Shown here one piece after another: positions 30,871-39,652 of a stretch of 53,462 nt of DNA. Made by a program: the position numbers and the translations under genes. Origin of the DNA: Actinomycetota bacterium (lineage in GTDB: Bacteria; Actinomycetota; Thermoleophilia; UBA2241); contig JAPLCM010000149.1 in assembly GCA_026392275.1 (NCBI GenBank), positions 1 to 53,462 of the forward strand. The letters are read 5' to 3'. Below the pieces are notes generated by a model, which was not told where the DNA came from, did not search any database, and worked only from the letters and a program-made list of their open reading frames with translations. The stretch's first letter is position 1. Each line of letters starts with the position of its first letter.

Positions 30871-32301
30871 GTGGCGAAGCAGCAGACGGTCTTCACCTGC
30901 GGCCAGTGCGGCCGCCGCGAGGCCAAGTGGCTCGGCCACTGCCCCGACTGCGGCGCCTGGGACTCCTTCGTCGAAGAGAGGTTGATTTCGGCCGGCGGCG
31001 CCGGCTATGGCGGCAGCGCCCGCCGCAAGGCGAGTGACGGGGGCGTCGCCGCAGGCGCCCCCCCCGTGCGCTTGTCCGCCATCGTCTCGTCGGCCCACGA
31101 GCGTTTTTCCAGCGGCATCTCGGAGCTGGACCTGGTGCTCGGCGGCGGGATCGTGCCGGGCTCGCTGGTGCTTGTCGGCGGCGAGCCCGGCATCGGCAAG
31201 TCCACGCTCCTTCTTCAGGTCCTCGACCACGTCGCTGCTTCCGGGCGCCAGGTACTGCTCGTGTGCGGTGAGGAGTCCGCCGCCCAGGTCAAGATGCGCG
31301 CCGAGCGCATCTGCGGCGACCCCGGGGGCATCGCCGTCATCGCCGAGACCGAGTTGGAATCGGTCCTCGCGAGCATCGTGGCCGCCGCCCCGGCGCTGGT
31401 CGTGGTCGACTCCGTGCAGACCATGTATAGCGATGCCTTCACCTCGGCGCCGGGCAGCGTGAGCCAGGTGCGCGAGGCGGCGGGTCGTTTCCTGCGCCTC
31501 GCCAAGGCCACCGACGCAGCCGTGTTTCTCGTCGGCCACGTCACCAAGGAGGGCGCGATAGCCGGCCCTCGCGTGCTCGAGCATGTCGTCGACACGGTGC
31601 TGCAGTTCGAGGGCGACCGGTACCGGTTCTATCGCACCTTGCGCGCCGCCAAGAACCGTTTCGGCTCCACCAGCGAGCTGGGGATCTTCGAGATGACGGC
31701 CACCGGCCTGCAGGGCGTCGCCGACCCGTCGTCCCTGTTTCTCGGCGTCGCGGGGCCGGCCGCTGGGGCGGCCGTGCACGTCACCGTCGAGGGCAGCCGC
31801 TGTTTCGCGGTCGAGGTGCAGGCGCTCGTCAACCGCAGCGAACTGGCCATGCCGCGGCGCGTCGCCGTGGGTCTCGACCGCAACCGGCTGGCCATGCTCG
31901 TCGCCGTCCTCGGCCGTCACGCCAGGCTGCCGTTGTCAACGAGCGATATTTTTGTTACAATTGCAGGAGGAATTCGCATCGACGAACCTGCGGCCGACCT
32001 CGCGGTTGCTCTCGCCATCGCCTCTGCAGAGCGTGACGTACCGCTTCCACCGCGGGTCGCAGCAATCGGGGAGATCAGCCTGACGGGCGAACTTCGTTCC
32101 TGCAGTCAGAGTGAGCGACGTGTCGCCGAAGCCGCTCGTGCCGGCTTCGAACGTATCGTCGTACCCGCCGCCGACGCACGCCGCGCCGGCGGGATATCTG
32201 TGGGTGCTGCCGACCTTGGGGGCGTCCTCGCAACGCTTGTTCGCGAGGGTGCGCCGCCCCAGCCGGCCGCCGGGGCCACGAACGACCACAGGGGGGTTTG
32301 A
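30871..32301 (+). CDS. radA: DNA repair protein RadA
   Basis: Zn finger CGQCGRREAKWLGHCPDCGAWDSF; GGEPGIGKSTLLLQ; KNRFGSTSELGIFEM. Confidence 0.96.
   Translation: MAKQQTVFTCGQCGRREAKWLGHCPDCGAWDSFVEERLISAGGAGYGGSARRKASDGGVAAGAPPVRLSAIVSSAHERFSSGISELDLVLGGGIVPGSLVLVGGEPGIGKSTLLLQVLDHVAASGRQVLLVCGEESAAQVKMRAERICGDPGGIAVIAETELESVLASIVAAAPALVVVDSVQTMYSDAFTSAPGSVSQVREAAGRFLRLAKATDAAVFLVGHVTKEGAIAGPRVLEHVVDTVLQFEGDRYRFYRTLRAAKNRFGSTSELGIFEMTATGLQGVADPSSLFLGVAGPAAGAAVHVTVEGSRCFAVEVQALVNRSELAMPRRVAVGLDRNRLAMLVAVLGRHARLPLSTSDIFVTIAGGIRIDEPAADLAVALAIASAERDVPLPPRVAAIGEISLTGELRSCSQSERRVAEAARAGFERIVVPAADARRAGGISVGAADLGGVLATLVREGAPPQPAAGATNDHRGV
31933..31961 (+). promoter_or_regulatory. Near-consensus sigma-A-type promoter inside the radA 3' coding region
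   Basis: TTGTCA-17 bp-TACAAT with extended -10 (TGT) in an AT-rich island. Confidence 0.6.
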
Positions 32302-32843
32302 GTACGTTGTATTCAGTCGGTGACAAGGTCGTCTACCCGCATCACGGTGCGGGCAAGATCATGAAGATCGAGCAGAAAGAAGTGCTCGGCCAGCAGCGCG
32401 ACTACCTCACGATCCAGATCCTGCACAACGACATGACCGTCATGGTGCCGGTCGAGAACGCCGATCGCGCCGGCCTGCGCAAGGTCGTCGAGGCGGACGT
32501 CGTCGATCAGGTCCTCGAGGTCCTGCGCGGCGACCCCACCAGGATGCCCAAGAACTGGAGTCGTCGCTACAAGCACAATCGCGACAAGCTCAAGACCGGC
32601 GACATCTTCGAGGTCGCCGAGGTCGTCCGCAATCTCGCGATCAGGCACGCCATCAAGGGTCTCTCGACCGGCGAGAAGCAGATGTTCTCGAAGGCGAAGA
32701 AGATCCTCGCCAGCGAGCTCATGTACGCTCGCGACTTCGGCGAAGACCAGGCCAACGCCTTCCTCGACGAGGTGCTCGAGAACATCCACCTCGATGAGCC
32801 TGCCGTTGTCGACGAACCCCTCGAGCCGGCCACCGTCGTCTGA
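32298..32843 (+). CDS. carD: CarD family transcriptional regulator
   Basis: TTG start overlapping radA TGA; LYSVGDKVVYPHHGAGKIMKIEQKEVLGQQRDYLTIQIL; RYKHNRDKLKTGD. Confidence 0.95.
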   Translation: MSTLYSVGDKVVYPHHGAGKIMKIEQKEVLGQQRDYLTIQILHNDMTVMVPVENADRAGLRKVVEADVVDQVLEVLRGDPTRMPKNWSRRYKHNRDKLKTGDIFEVAEVVRNLAIRHAIKGLSTGEKQMFSKAKKILASELMYARDFGEDQANAFLDEVLENIHLDEPAVVDEPLEPATVV

Positions 32844-33933
32844 CGCCGGCTCAGCCGGCCCGGCTCGCAAGACCAAGGGCGTGCTTGCCCCTGCGGTCCG
32901 CGGGCTGCTGGCCCTGCTCGGCGCTCTCGCAGGGTACCAGATCGCGGAGAGCCTGCGCACCTCTTCGTATGCCCCGGATCTCGGGCAGCCCGGCAAGATC
33001 CTCTGGCTGCTCGCCTTCACCGCCGCAGGCCTCGTGCTCGGCTACATTTGCGGCATCCTGCTGTCGCGCGCCGTCAGACGCGGCCTCGACCACGTCGACG
33101 AGATCATGGAGGGCGCCACCGGCGCCGAGGTGGTCGTCGGCATCGGGGGCGTGGTCGTCGGGCTCGTCATCGCTACGCTCATCAGCATCGCCCTCGTGCG
33201 CATCCCGCTGGTCGGCGTGTATCTCACCGTGCCGATCTACCTCCTCTCGGGTTACTTCACGGCCTATCTTGCGGCCAAGAAGCACGTCGAGATCCTCAGG
33301 CTGCTCGGGTTGCGTGGCGCCTTCGAGGGGTTGCCCGGGCTCACCCCCTCCAAGCTCCTCGACTCGAGCGCCATCATCGACGGCCGGATCCTCGACATCG
33401 CCACGACGGGGTTTCTCGAGGGCGAGATGCTCGTGCCGCGCTTCGTCGTCGAGGAACTGCAGCACCTGGCCGACTCCGCCGACGCCGAGAAGCGCGTGCG
33501 CGGGCGGCGGGGGCTCGATTTCGTGCGCCGTCTTCAGAGCGGCTCTGGAACCGTGCGCATCGACGACAGAGACTACGCCGATCTCAAGGCCGTCGACGCC
33601 AAGCTCGTGCGTCTCGGCCGCGATCTCGGGGCGATGATCGTGACCACCGACTACACGCTCAAGAAGGTCGCCGAGATCCAGGGCGTCCAGGTGCTCAACG
33701 TCAACGACCTCGCCAACTCAGTGAAGCCGGCCGTCCGGCCCGGCGAGGTCATCGAAGTCAAGATCCTGCGCGAAGGCCGCGAGCACGACCAGGGCGTGGG
33801 CTATCTCGACGACGGCACCATGATCGTCGTCGAGTCGGGCGCGCTGCTCGTGGGCTCGCGCGTGAAGACCGAGGTGACGAGCGTATTGCAGAGCCCCTCG
33901 GGCAAGATGATCTTCAGCCGGGTGGTCAGCTAG
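32794..33933 (+). CDS. PIN/TRAM domain membrane protein (YacL-like)
   Basis: N-terminal TM segments, KLLDSSAIIDGRILDIATTGFLEGEMLVPRFVVEELQHLADS PIN motif, C-terminal TRAM; exact start uncertain. Confidence 0.88.
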   Translation: MSLPLSTNPSSRPPSSDAGSAGPARKTKGVLAPAVRGLLALLGALAGYQIAESLRTSSYAPDLGQPGKILWLLAFTAAGLVLGYICGILLSRAVRRGLDHVDEIMEGATGAEVVVGIGGVVVGLVIATLISIALVRIPLVGVYLTVPIYLLSGYFTAYLAAKKHVEILRLLGLRGAFEGLPGLTPSKLLDSSAIIDGRILDIATTGFLEGEMLVPRFVVEELQHLADSADAEKRVRGRRGLDFVRRLQSGSGTVRIDDRDYADLKAVDAKLVRLGRDLGAMIVTTDYTLKKVAEIQGVQVLNVNDLANSVKPAVRPGEVIEVKILREGREHDQGVGYLDDGTMIVVESGALLVGSRVKTEVTSVLQSPSGKMIFSRVVS

Positions 33934-33948
33934 CCGCGCCGGACAGAG

Positions 33949-34683
33949 ATGACGGGGGGTCTCGAAGTGGAGGAACAGCAGTCCGAAGAACTCTGGGTCA
34001 TCGTCGCCGCGGCCGGGGAAAGCCGCCGCATGGGCCTGCCTGACGGCGAGTCCAAGCAGTTCCTCAAGCTCGGCGGCGAGCCGATCCTCAATCACTCAGT
34101 GCGGCGGCTGCTGGCCATGCCGCAGGTCCACGGCCTCGTGGTGGTGCTGCACCCGTCGCACACGGTGCGCTTCGCCGGCGAGCTGCTCGCCTTCGACGAC
34201 GCCAAGCCTCTGCTGATCGCCGAAGGCGGTCGCAAGCGCTCCGACTCGGTGCGTGCCGGTCTGCTCGAGGTGCCGGCGTCGGCGGCCGTCATCGCCGTCC
34301 ACGACGGCGCCCGGCCGCTGTTCTCCCGCCATGTCTTCGAACGCTGCATCGCGGCGCTCGCCGACGTCGACGGAGCAGTCCCCGGCATCGAGGTCAGCGA
34401 CACCCTCAAGCGCGCCGACCTCACCGGAGCCGTCGCGGCGACGGTCGACCGCAGCGGCCTTTGGGCCGTGCAGACGCCGCAGGTCTTCAGGGCTGCCGTT
34501 CTCCGCGACGTGTACTCGCGCGTCGATCTCGACGGCGCCACCGACGACGCTACGCTTCTCGAGACGGGCGGCTACAAAGTCGGCCTCGTGGTGTCCACGC
34601 CGGCAAACGTCAAGATCACCACGCCGACCGACCTCCCGCTGGCCGGCGCGTTGCTCTCGTGGGAGGTCGAGGCCGACGTTTAG
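33949..34683 (+). CDS. ispD: 2-C-methyl-D-erythritol 4-phosphate cytidylyltransferase
   Basis: WVIVAAAGESRRMGLPDGESKQFLKLGGEPIL; VHDGARPLFSRH; AVQTPQVFRAAVL; stop TAG 34681-34683. Confidence 0.9.
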   Translation: MTGGLEVEEQQSEELWVIVAAAGESRRMGLPDGESKQFLKLGGEPILNHSVRRLLAMPQVHGLVVVLHPSHTVRFAGELLAFDDAKPLLIAEGGRKRSDSVRAGLLEVPASAAVIAVHDGARPLFSRHVFERCIAALADVDGAVPGIEVSDTLKRADLTGAVAATVDRSGLWAVQTPQVFRAAVLRDVYSRVDLDGATDDATLLETGGYKVGLVVSTPANVKITTPTDLPLAGALLSWEVEADV

Positions 34684-35149
34684 GGTAGGGAGCGGCTACG
34701 ACGCACACCGCTTCGCCGACGGACGCCGTCTGGTGCTCTGCGGGGTCGAGATCGATCACTCGCAGGGCCTGGCCGGCCACTCCGACGCCGATGTCGGCGC
34801 CCATGCGCTCATGGACGCCTTGCTCGGCGCTGCCGGGCTCGGCGACATCGGCGACGCGTTTCCTGATACGGATCCAGCGTTCGCCGGCATCTCGAGCATC
34901 GAGTTGCTGCGCCGCGTGATCGGCCGTCTGGCCGAGAGCGGCTGGATGGTCGCCAACGCGGACGTGACGCTCGTCTGCGAGCGGCCTCGCCTGTCGAGCT
35001 ATAGGTCCGCGATGCGGGACGTGCTCGCGAGCGCCCTGGGGGTCGCGAACGATGCGGTCAGCGTCAAGGCGACGACCACCGAAGGCATGGGGTTCGAGGG
35101 CCGCGGTGAGGGCATCGCGGCTCTCGCGGTGTGCCTGCTCACCCGTTGA
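34676..35149 (+). CDS. ispF: 2-C-methyl-D-erythritol 2,4-cyclodiphosphate synthase; start codon non-canonical or reached by recoding
   Basis: FRVGSGYDAHRFADGRRLVLCGVEIDHSQGLAGHSDADVGAHALMDALLGAAGLGDIGDAFPDTD; no ATG/GTG/TTG in frame near the N-terminus; nearest near-cognate is ACG 34676. Confidence 0.85.
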   Translation, partial: TFRVGSGYDAHRFADGRRLVLCGVEIDHSQGLAGHSDADVGAHALMDALLGAAGLGDIGDAFPDTDPAFAGISSIELLRRVIGRLAESGWMVANADVTLVCERPRLSSYRSAMRDVLASALGVANDAVSVKATTTEGMGFEGRGEGIAALAVCLLTR

Positions 35150-35154
35150 GCGAC

Positions 35155-35178
35155 GACGGCCCGCCGTGGCGGGCCGTC
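35155..35178. terminator. Bidirectional terminator between convergent ispF and tatA
   Basis: Perfect 10-bp stem GACGGCCCGC-CGTG-GCGGGCCGTC. Confidence 0.7.
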
Positions 35179-35197
35179 GGGGTACTCACGATCGACC

Positions 35198-35416
35198 TCA
35201 GGACTTGTCGGTGACGTCACCCTTCTCCAGCTTGGCGGCGTCGCTCTTTGAGGGCTTCTCGTCGTCGTCGTCGGGAGCGTCTTCCTGGAGGCCTGTCTTG
35301 AACCCGCGGATGCTCTGACCCATCGACTTGCCCAGCTTGGGCAGGCGTGTAGCACCGAAGAGCAGGAAGACGATGACAAGGATGGCGCCGATCTCCAGAG
35401 GGCCGATGTTCGGCAT
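35198..35416 (-). CDS. tatA: Sec-independent protein translocase TatA/E family
   Basis: MPNIGPLEIGAILVIVFLLFGATRLPKLGKSMGQSIRGFKTGL. Confidence 0.94.
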   Translation of the reverse strand: MPNIGPLEIGAILVIVFLLFGATRLPKLGKSMGQSIRGFKTGLQEDAPDDDDEKPSKSDAAKLEKGDVTDKS

Positions 35417-35570
35417 GTCACTCTCCTCAAGTGCTCGCCGCGCCCACTGCGGTCGGCGGCGGGATTGGGCAGGATTCGCAAGGTGGACCTGATGACACTC
35501 TACGGCCTGCAGGGAGGGTTATCAAGATGCGTGCGGCGCAAGCTCGACCTGGCACCCGGGCTTGACGGTG

Positions 35571-36695
35571 CTAGTAGCGCCGCAACGAGTCGAGGCGCAC
35601 GGCGAGAAAGCGCGCGAGACCGGCTCCGTCGCCCAACCCGAATACGTGCTGGTGAGGCAGGTTCGAGTCGGTGACGATCGCGATCGTCTCGCCGGGACCG
35701 CAGAGCGGCTGCGCGTGGCCGGCGCCGACGCGGAACAGCTCGACGCGGTGCGGAGCCGTGCGCTTGTAGCCCTCCGCCACGACGAGGTCGAAGTCGGCGA
35801 AGAAGCGGCGCGCGATGTCGGCGAGCGGCATCTCGCCGTCGAGCTTGGTGATGAAGGCGAGCCGCTCGGGCGATGCTATGGCATAGGCATGGGCGCCGGC
35901 CTGGCCGTGTCGCCAAGAGTCCTTGCCCGGATGGTCGATCTCGAAGCTGTGCGCGTCGTGCTTGACCGTGCCGACGCGCAGGCCGAGCTTGACGAGCTCC
36001 GGCACGACCTTCTCGATCAGCGTCGTCTTGCCCGAGTCGCTCTTGCCGACGATGGCGACGAGCGCCGGCTGGGCCGCGGCGCCATCTTCCGGCGTGTCGC
36101 TGCTTTCGGCCGCATGGCGGCGCGCTTCCTGGTAGTCGTCCATGGTGTTGATGTTATGAAACAGCGAGTCGTCAGGGAAGCGCACCTCGGCGGCGTCGAG
36201 CGACGTGAGGACTTCGACGATGCGGTGCCGACCCGCCTCGAGCAGCGTCGTCATCGGCGCCAGGCAGGCAAGCCCGTAGACGGCGAACAGCGGTTGATGG
36301 TACTCGTGCCCGATGGCCGGGAGCGCGAGGTCGTGGCCGGGGAAGGCCGCGATCACGCGCTGCAGGGCCCCCGCGTCGGGAAAGGCGGTGTCGGCGGCAA
36401 GGGCGAACACGGGCTGCCGGTAGCGGTCAAGAGCGGCGGCGATGCCCGCCAGCGGCGACCCGCCTGGCCAGGCGTCGTGCACGACGTCGGCGTCGCCCGC
36501 GTCCCCGAGGTCGAGCGACTGGCCGGCGCCCAGCGAGACGGCGACGGTTGGAAAGACGCTGCGCAGGAAGGCGACGTTGCGCAGCAGGACCGTGCGACCG
36601 TGCAGCACCAGAAAGCGTTTGTCTACGCCGGCGCGGCGACCACTCCCGCCGGCGAGGAGAACGCCGATCGTGACCTTTTCATTGTGGAACGTCAT
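35571..36695 (-). CDS. MobA-MobB fusion: molybdenum cofactor guanylyltransferase plus MGD biosynthesis adaptor
   Basis: N-terminal IGVLLAGGSGRRAGVDKRFLVLHG (MobA); C-terminal LVAIVGKSDSGKTTLIEKVVPELVKLGLRVGTVKHDAHSFEIDHPGKDSWRHGQAGA (MobB). Confidence 0.93.
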   Translation of the reverse strand: MTFHNEKVTIGVLLAGGSGRRAGVDKRFLVLHGRTVLLRNVAFLRSVFPTVAVSLGAGQSLDLGDAGDADVVHDAWPGGSPLAGIAAALDRYRQPVFALAADTAFPDAGALQRVIAAFPGHDLALPAIGHEYHQPLFAVYGLACLAPMTTLLEAGRHRIVEVLTSLDAAEVRFPDDSLFHNINTMDDYQEARRHAAESSDTPEDGAAAQPALVAIVGKSDSGKTTLIEKVVPELVKLGLRVGTVKHDAHSFEIDHPGKDSWRHGQAGAHAYAIASPERLAFITKLDGEMPLADIARRFFADFDLVVAEGYKRTAPHRVELFRVGAGHAQPLCGPGETIAIVTDSNLPHQHVFGLGDGAGLARFLAVRLDSLRRY

Positions 36696-36810
36696 CTCGG
36701 GGCGAGTCTACTCGTCCGCAGGAGACCGTTCTCCGGAATCCTTCGCGCGAACCCGTCCAGGAGCTTGGCCCTGGGCCGCCGCCGCGGGGCCGGCCACGGC
36801 CGGGCAAGGC

Positions 36811-38133
36811 TCAGCTCACGTGGATGTCGAGTGGCTCGGGAGGCGGCGCCAGGCGCGCCGTGAGGGCTGGCCAGCGAAGGCGCATATTGTGCAGTGGCGT
36901 GCGCTTGAGCACGGCGAAGACCGCCCAACCGACGAGGAAGCCGATGGCCAGATCGCTGGTCGCCGCGGCGACCAGCGCGATGAGCAGCGCACAGACGATA
37001 TCGTCCACGTTGGTGAGATCCGTGAGCAGCAGGCAGTGCTCGGCGCCGACGAAGAGCAGCATGCCGGCGAGCACGGCCCCCGGGATGAAGAGCGGCGAGA
37101 GGCCGAAGGCGGCGCCCGCGGCGAGAGTGGCGTACAGGCCGGCGGCGGCGAGCGTGGCGCCTGCCGTCCGCGCGCCGAGACGATAGTGGGCGGTCGCGCC
37201 GCCCGAGCCGTGGCAGAGCGCCATGCCGCCGAGCAGTCCCGTGGCGAGGTTGACGAGGCCGAGGCTCAGGCAGATGCTCGCCGGCGTGACCCGTCGCGCG
37301 GCGCTCCCGTAGTAGTGGTGCAGTACGTCGTCGGTGGCGAACACCGAGTTGCCCAGCGACAGCGGAAGCTGCGGCAACACGACGGCGAACAGGGCGATCC
37401 AAGCGTCGTGCAGGCTCGGCAGGTGCAGGAGGGGCAGCTGGGCGCTCGCTGGGACGGGCGGGAGTTTGGCGATGCCGGTGCCCACGAGCACGATCCCGAC
37501 GACGGCTCCCGCGCCGAGGACGAGCAGGCTGCCGGGCAGACGCTGCCGCTCCCGCCCGATGAGCAGGAAGGCGACGATCGCCAAGGCCACGATGACGCCG
37601 GCGCTGAGCGTGAGCCCACCGACGCTCAGACCGACGCGGAGGCCGGGGAAGGCGCTGGCGGCTCCGGCCATGACGAGAGCGCTCTTGAGGAGCAGGATCC
37701 CGATGGCGAGCTGGATGCCGCGCACGACGGCCCGCGGAAAGAGGCGCCCCAGGTGACGCGCCAGGGGGGTCACCGCGAACAGCAGCAAGAGAAGACCGAT
37801 CTCGAGACCGGCGGCGCTGACCACCGAGGCCGAGAGGCCGAGGGCGATGATCGCCGCCGCCATGGCCTTCATCGGCTGCACGGGGACGGGGACGCGGAAC
37901 GCCAGAGCGGTGACGGCATACACGGCCGCGACGCACACGAAGACGGTGACGAGGCTCAAGTGGGCTACGGCTGCGACCCCGCAGGCGAGAGGGATCATGA
38001 TGCCGATGTCGGCGACGCCGCCGGCGAGCTCGTGGCGGTCGAAGCGCACCGGCAGGAGGCCCGCGCGGGACGACCCGACTTGCCGGGTCGCGGCAGCGCG
38101 ATCATCCACGACAGAACGCGCGAAGAAGCGCAT
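36811..38133 (-). CDS. MOT1-like putative sulfate/molybdate transporter
   Basis: ELAGGVADIGIMIPLACGVAAVAHLS; VPVPVQPMKAMAAAIIALGLS; multiple TM segments; SD AGGAG 6 nt before ATG. Confidence 0.85.
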   Translation of the reverse strand: MRFFARSVVDDRAAATRQVGSSRAGLLPVRFDRHELAGGVADIGIMIPLACGVAAVAHLSLVTVFVCVAAVYAVTALAFRVPVPVQPMKAMAAAIIALGLSASVVSAAGLEIGLLLLLFAVTPLARHLGRLFPRAVVRGIQLAIGILLLKSALVMAGAASAFPGLRVGLSVGGLTLSAGVIVALAIVAFLLIGRERQRLPGSLLVLGAGAVVGIVLVGTGIAKLPPVPASAQLPLLHLPSLHDAWIALFAVVLPQLPLSLGNSVFATDDVLHHYYGSAARRVTPASICLSLGLVNLATGLLGGMALCHGSGGATAHYRLGARTAGATLAAAGLYATLAAGAAFGLSPLFIPGAVLAGMLLFVGAEHCLLLTDLTNVDDIVCALLIALVAAATSDLAIGFLVGWAVFAVLKRTPLHNMRLRWPALTARLAPPPEPLDIHVS

Positions 38134-38260
38134 CCCTCACTCCTTTCCAAACACGAGGAGGTCCGCGCGTTTCCGCCGCGGGCCCACGACAGCGCGCTCG
38201 GCGCTGCCCCATGGTCTGTCCATGGTACGGCCCGGCGCCCATAGCTGGTGCCGTAGGGCG
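38134..38260 (-). promoter_or_regulatory. Structured 5' leader of the MOT1-like/MobAB/TatA gene set
   Basis: CTCCT anti-SD (38156-38160) complementary to the AGGAG SD (38140-38144); CCATGG-ACAGA-CCATGG hairpin; TACGGC...GCCGTA stem; competing GGGCG pairings. Confidence 0.45.
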
Positions 38261-38568
38261 AAGGGCTTGGAGTAGGACTGACCGAAGACTAGCACCGCTT
38301 TCCCCAACGGCGCCACTGATCGCATCGCGGCCGAACAGCCTCGCGATGGAATCGCGCCGCTCGTGACGGCGCGCGTCGCGACGGTGAAGTGCCCATGATG
38401 TGGATGAGGGTGTTCGCATGGTGGACGGCCGACGCGAGTCTGCGGGGCCACGGTGCGGTCGTTGAGGTTGGGGCCAGGAGCGGAGGTCAGACAAGCATGG
38501 GTCGGGTCGACGGCAAGGGCCTCCGCGTGACTTCCATCGGCCCGCATGTCGACCAGAGCGGCTGGGGG

Positions 38569-38745
38569 GAAACGACGCCCGTCCGCGCGTCCATCGCGGG
38601 CATCGGCGCCGGCCTCATGGGACATGGCATAGCTCCGGTCTTCGCCTGCGCCGGCCACCCCGTGGCGGTCACCGCGGAGACCGGCCTTGACGAGACCCTG
38701 GCGGCTTCGCGCCGCTGCGTCGCGCTCTCCGCCGAAGGCGACTGC
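38569..38745 (+). pseudogene. Remnant of the NAD-binding N-terminus of a 3-hydroxyacyl-CoA dehydrogenase
   Basis: ASIAGIGAGLMGHGIAPVFACAGHPVAVTAETGLDETLAASRRCVALSAEG, then unrelated sequence. Confidence 0.6.
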
Positions 38746-38873
38746 ACATCTTCACCACGGGCGGGTACGCTCACACGGCGGGTTCAGCGGCGGAGAAGCC
38801 GGAGTTACACGCCGCCTCACGTGCTTGCGAGCGAACTGGCCGAGGTGCTTCTCGTCGGAGCTGGAGGCGCCGC

Positions 38874-39488
38874 CTAGAGGGGACGAAGGATCCGCGCCTC
38901 GGTGACGACGGCGCCGACGGCGAGGTCGTGCGGCTCGCAGGGCAGCTCGTCCACAAGCTGCGCCTCGAAGGCCAGCGCCACCCACGGGATGCCTGGGCGC
39001 GTGCGTGCCAGATACGTGTCGTAGAAGCCGCCGCCGTAGCCGCAGCGCCGTCCGGCGGCGTCGAACGCGGCTCCCGGCACGACGACCACGTCCATACGCT
39101 GCGGAGACACTTCCGCGAGTCCGTCGCGCGGCTCCGGGATGCCCCAGGAGCCGGGGACAAGGTCTGCCGCGGGATCCGTGATCAGGTAGGCGGCCATCAG
39201 CCGTGGGGCCAAGATTCGGGGTGCGCACACGGTCTTGCCTGCCGCCGACGCCCAGGCGAAAAGGGCCGTCGTCTCGACCTCGCTACGGAATGAGGCATAC
39301 AGCATGATGGTGGCGGCGTCAGCCAGCTCGGGGAGGGCGGCGGCGCGGGCGCAGACCTGGGCGCTGAGCAGGGCACGTACCGCGTCCGGCAGAGCGTCGC
39401 GCGCGGCCAGCGCGCGCCGCCGCAGCTCGAGCTTGGCGCCGGGGGGTTGCGGCCTCGAGCCCGCCTTGTCACGTCGTTCGGCAGTCAT
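38874..39488 (-). CDS. 5-formyltetrahydrofolate cyclo-ligase
   Basis: KLELRRRALAARDALP; MDVVVVPGAAFDAAGRRCGYGGGFYDTYLA. Confidence 0.92.
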   Translation of the reverse strand: MTAERRDKAGSRPQPPGAKLELRRRALAARDALPDAVRALLSAQVCARAAALPELADAATIMLYASFRSEVETTALFAWASAAGKTVCAPRILAPRLMAAYLITDPAADLVPGSWGIPEPRDGLAEVSPQRMDVVVVPGAAFDAAGRRCGYGGGFYDTYLARTRPGIPWVALAFEAQLVDELPCEPHDLAVGAVVTEARILRPL

Positions 39489-39560
39489 CCTGCCCTTCGT
39501 CCCGTCATCAATCCTGGCAACGCTAACGCCCTGAATGTCCCCGGACAGCGTCTCCTTCCT

Positions 39561-39571
39561 CTATAGTATAG
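39561..39571. promoter_or_regulatory. Symmetric -10 element, potential bidirectional promoter
   Basis: Palindrome CTATAGTATAG gives TATAGT on + and TATACT on -, between divergent 5-FCL and V4R-GGDEF genes. Confidence 0.5.
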
Positions 39572-39652
39572 GCGCGCAGTCGCCCGGCGGGCTTCCGGGT
39601 CTCGCGCTGAGACGAGAGGGAGCCGCCGGCACGAGGCCGCGCGGGCGAGAGG

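Noticed and set aside
36442-37186. Other + strand ORFs opposite mobAB/MOT1
   Set aside because: No RBS or domain support; overlaps well-supported - strand genes
36442-38244. 600-aa + strand ORF
   Set aside because: Antisense to mobAB and the transporter; compositionally biased
38134-38260. Calling the leader a Moco riboswitch outright
   Set aside because: I could not match the published Moco RNA consensus by eye; reported only as a structured leader
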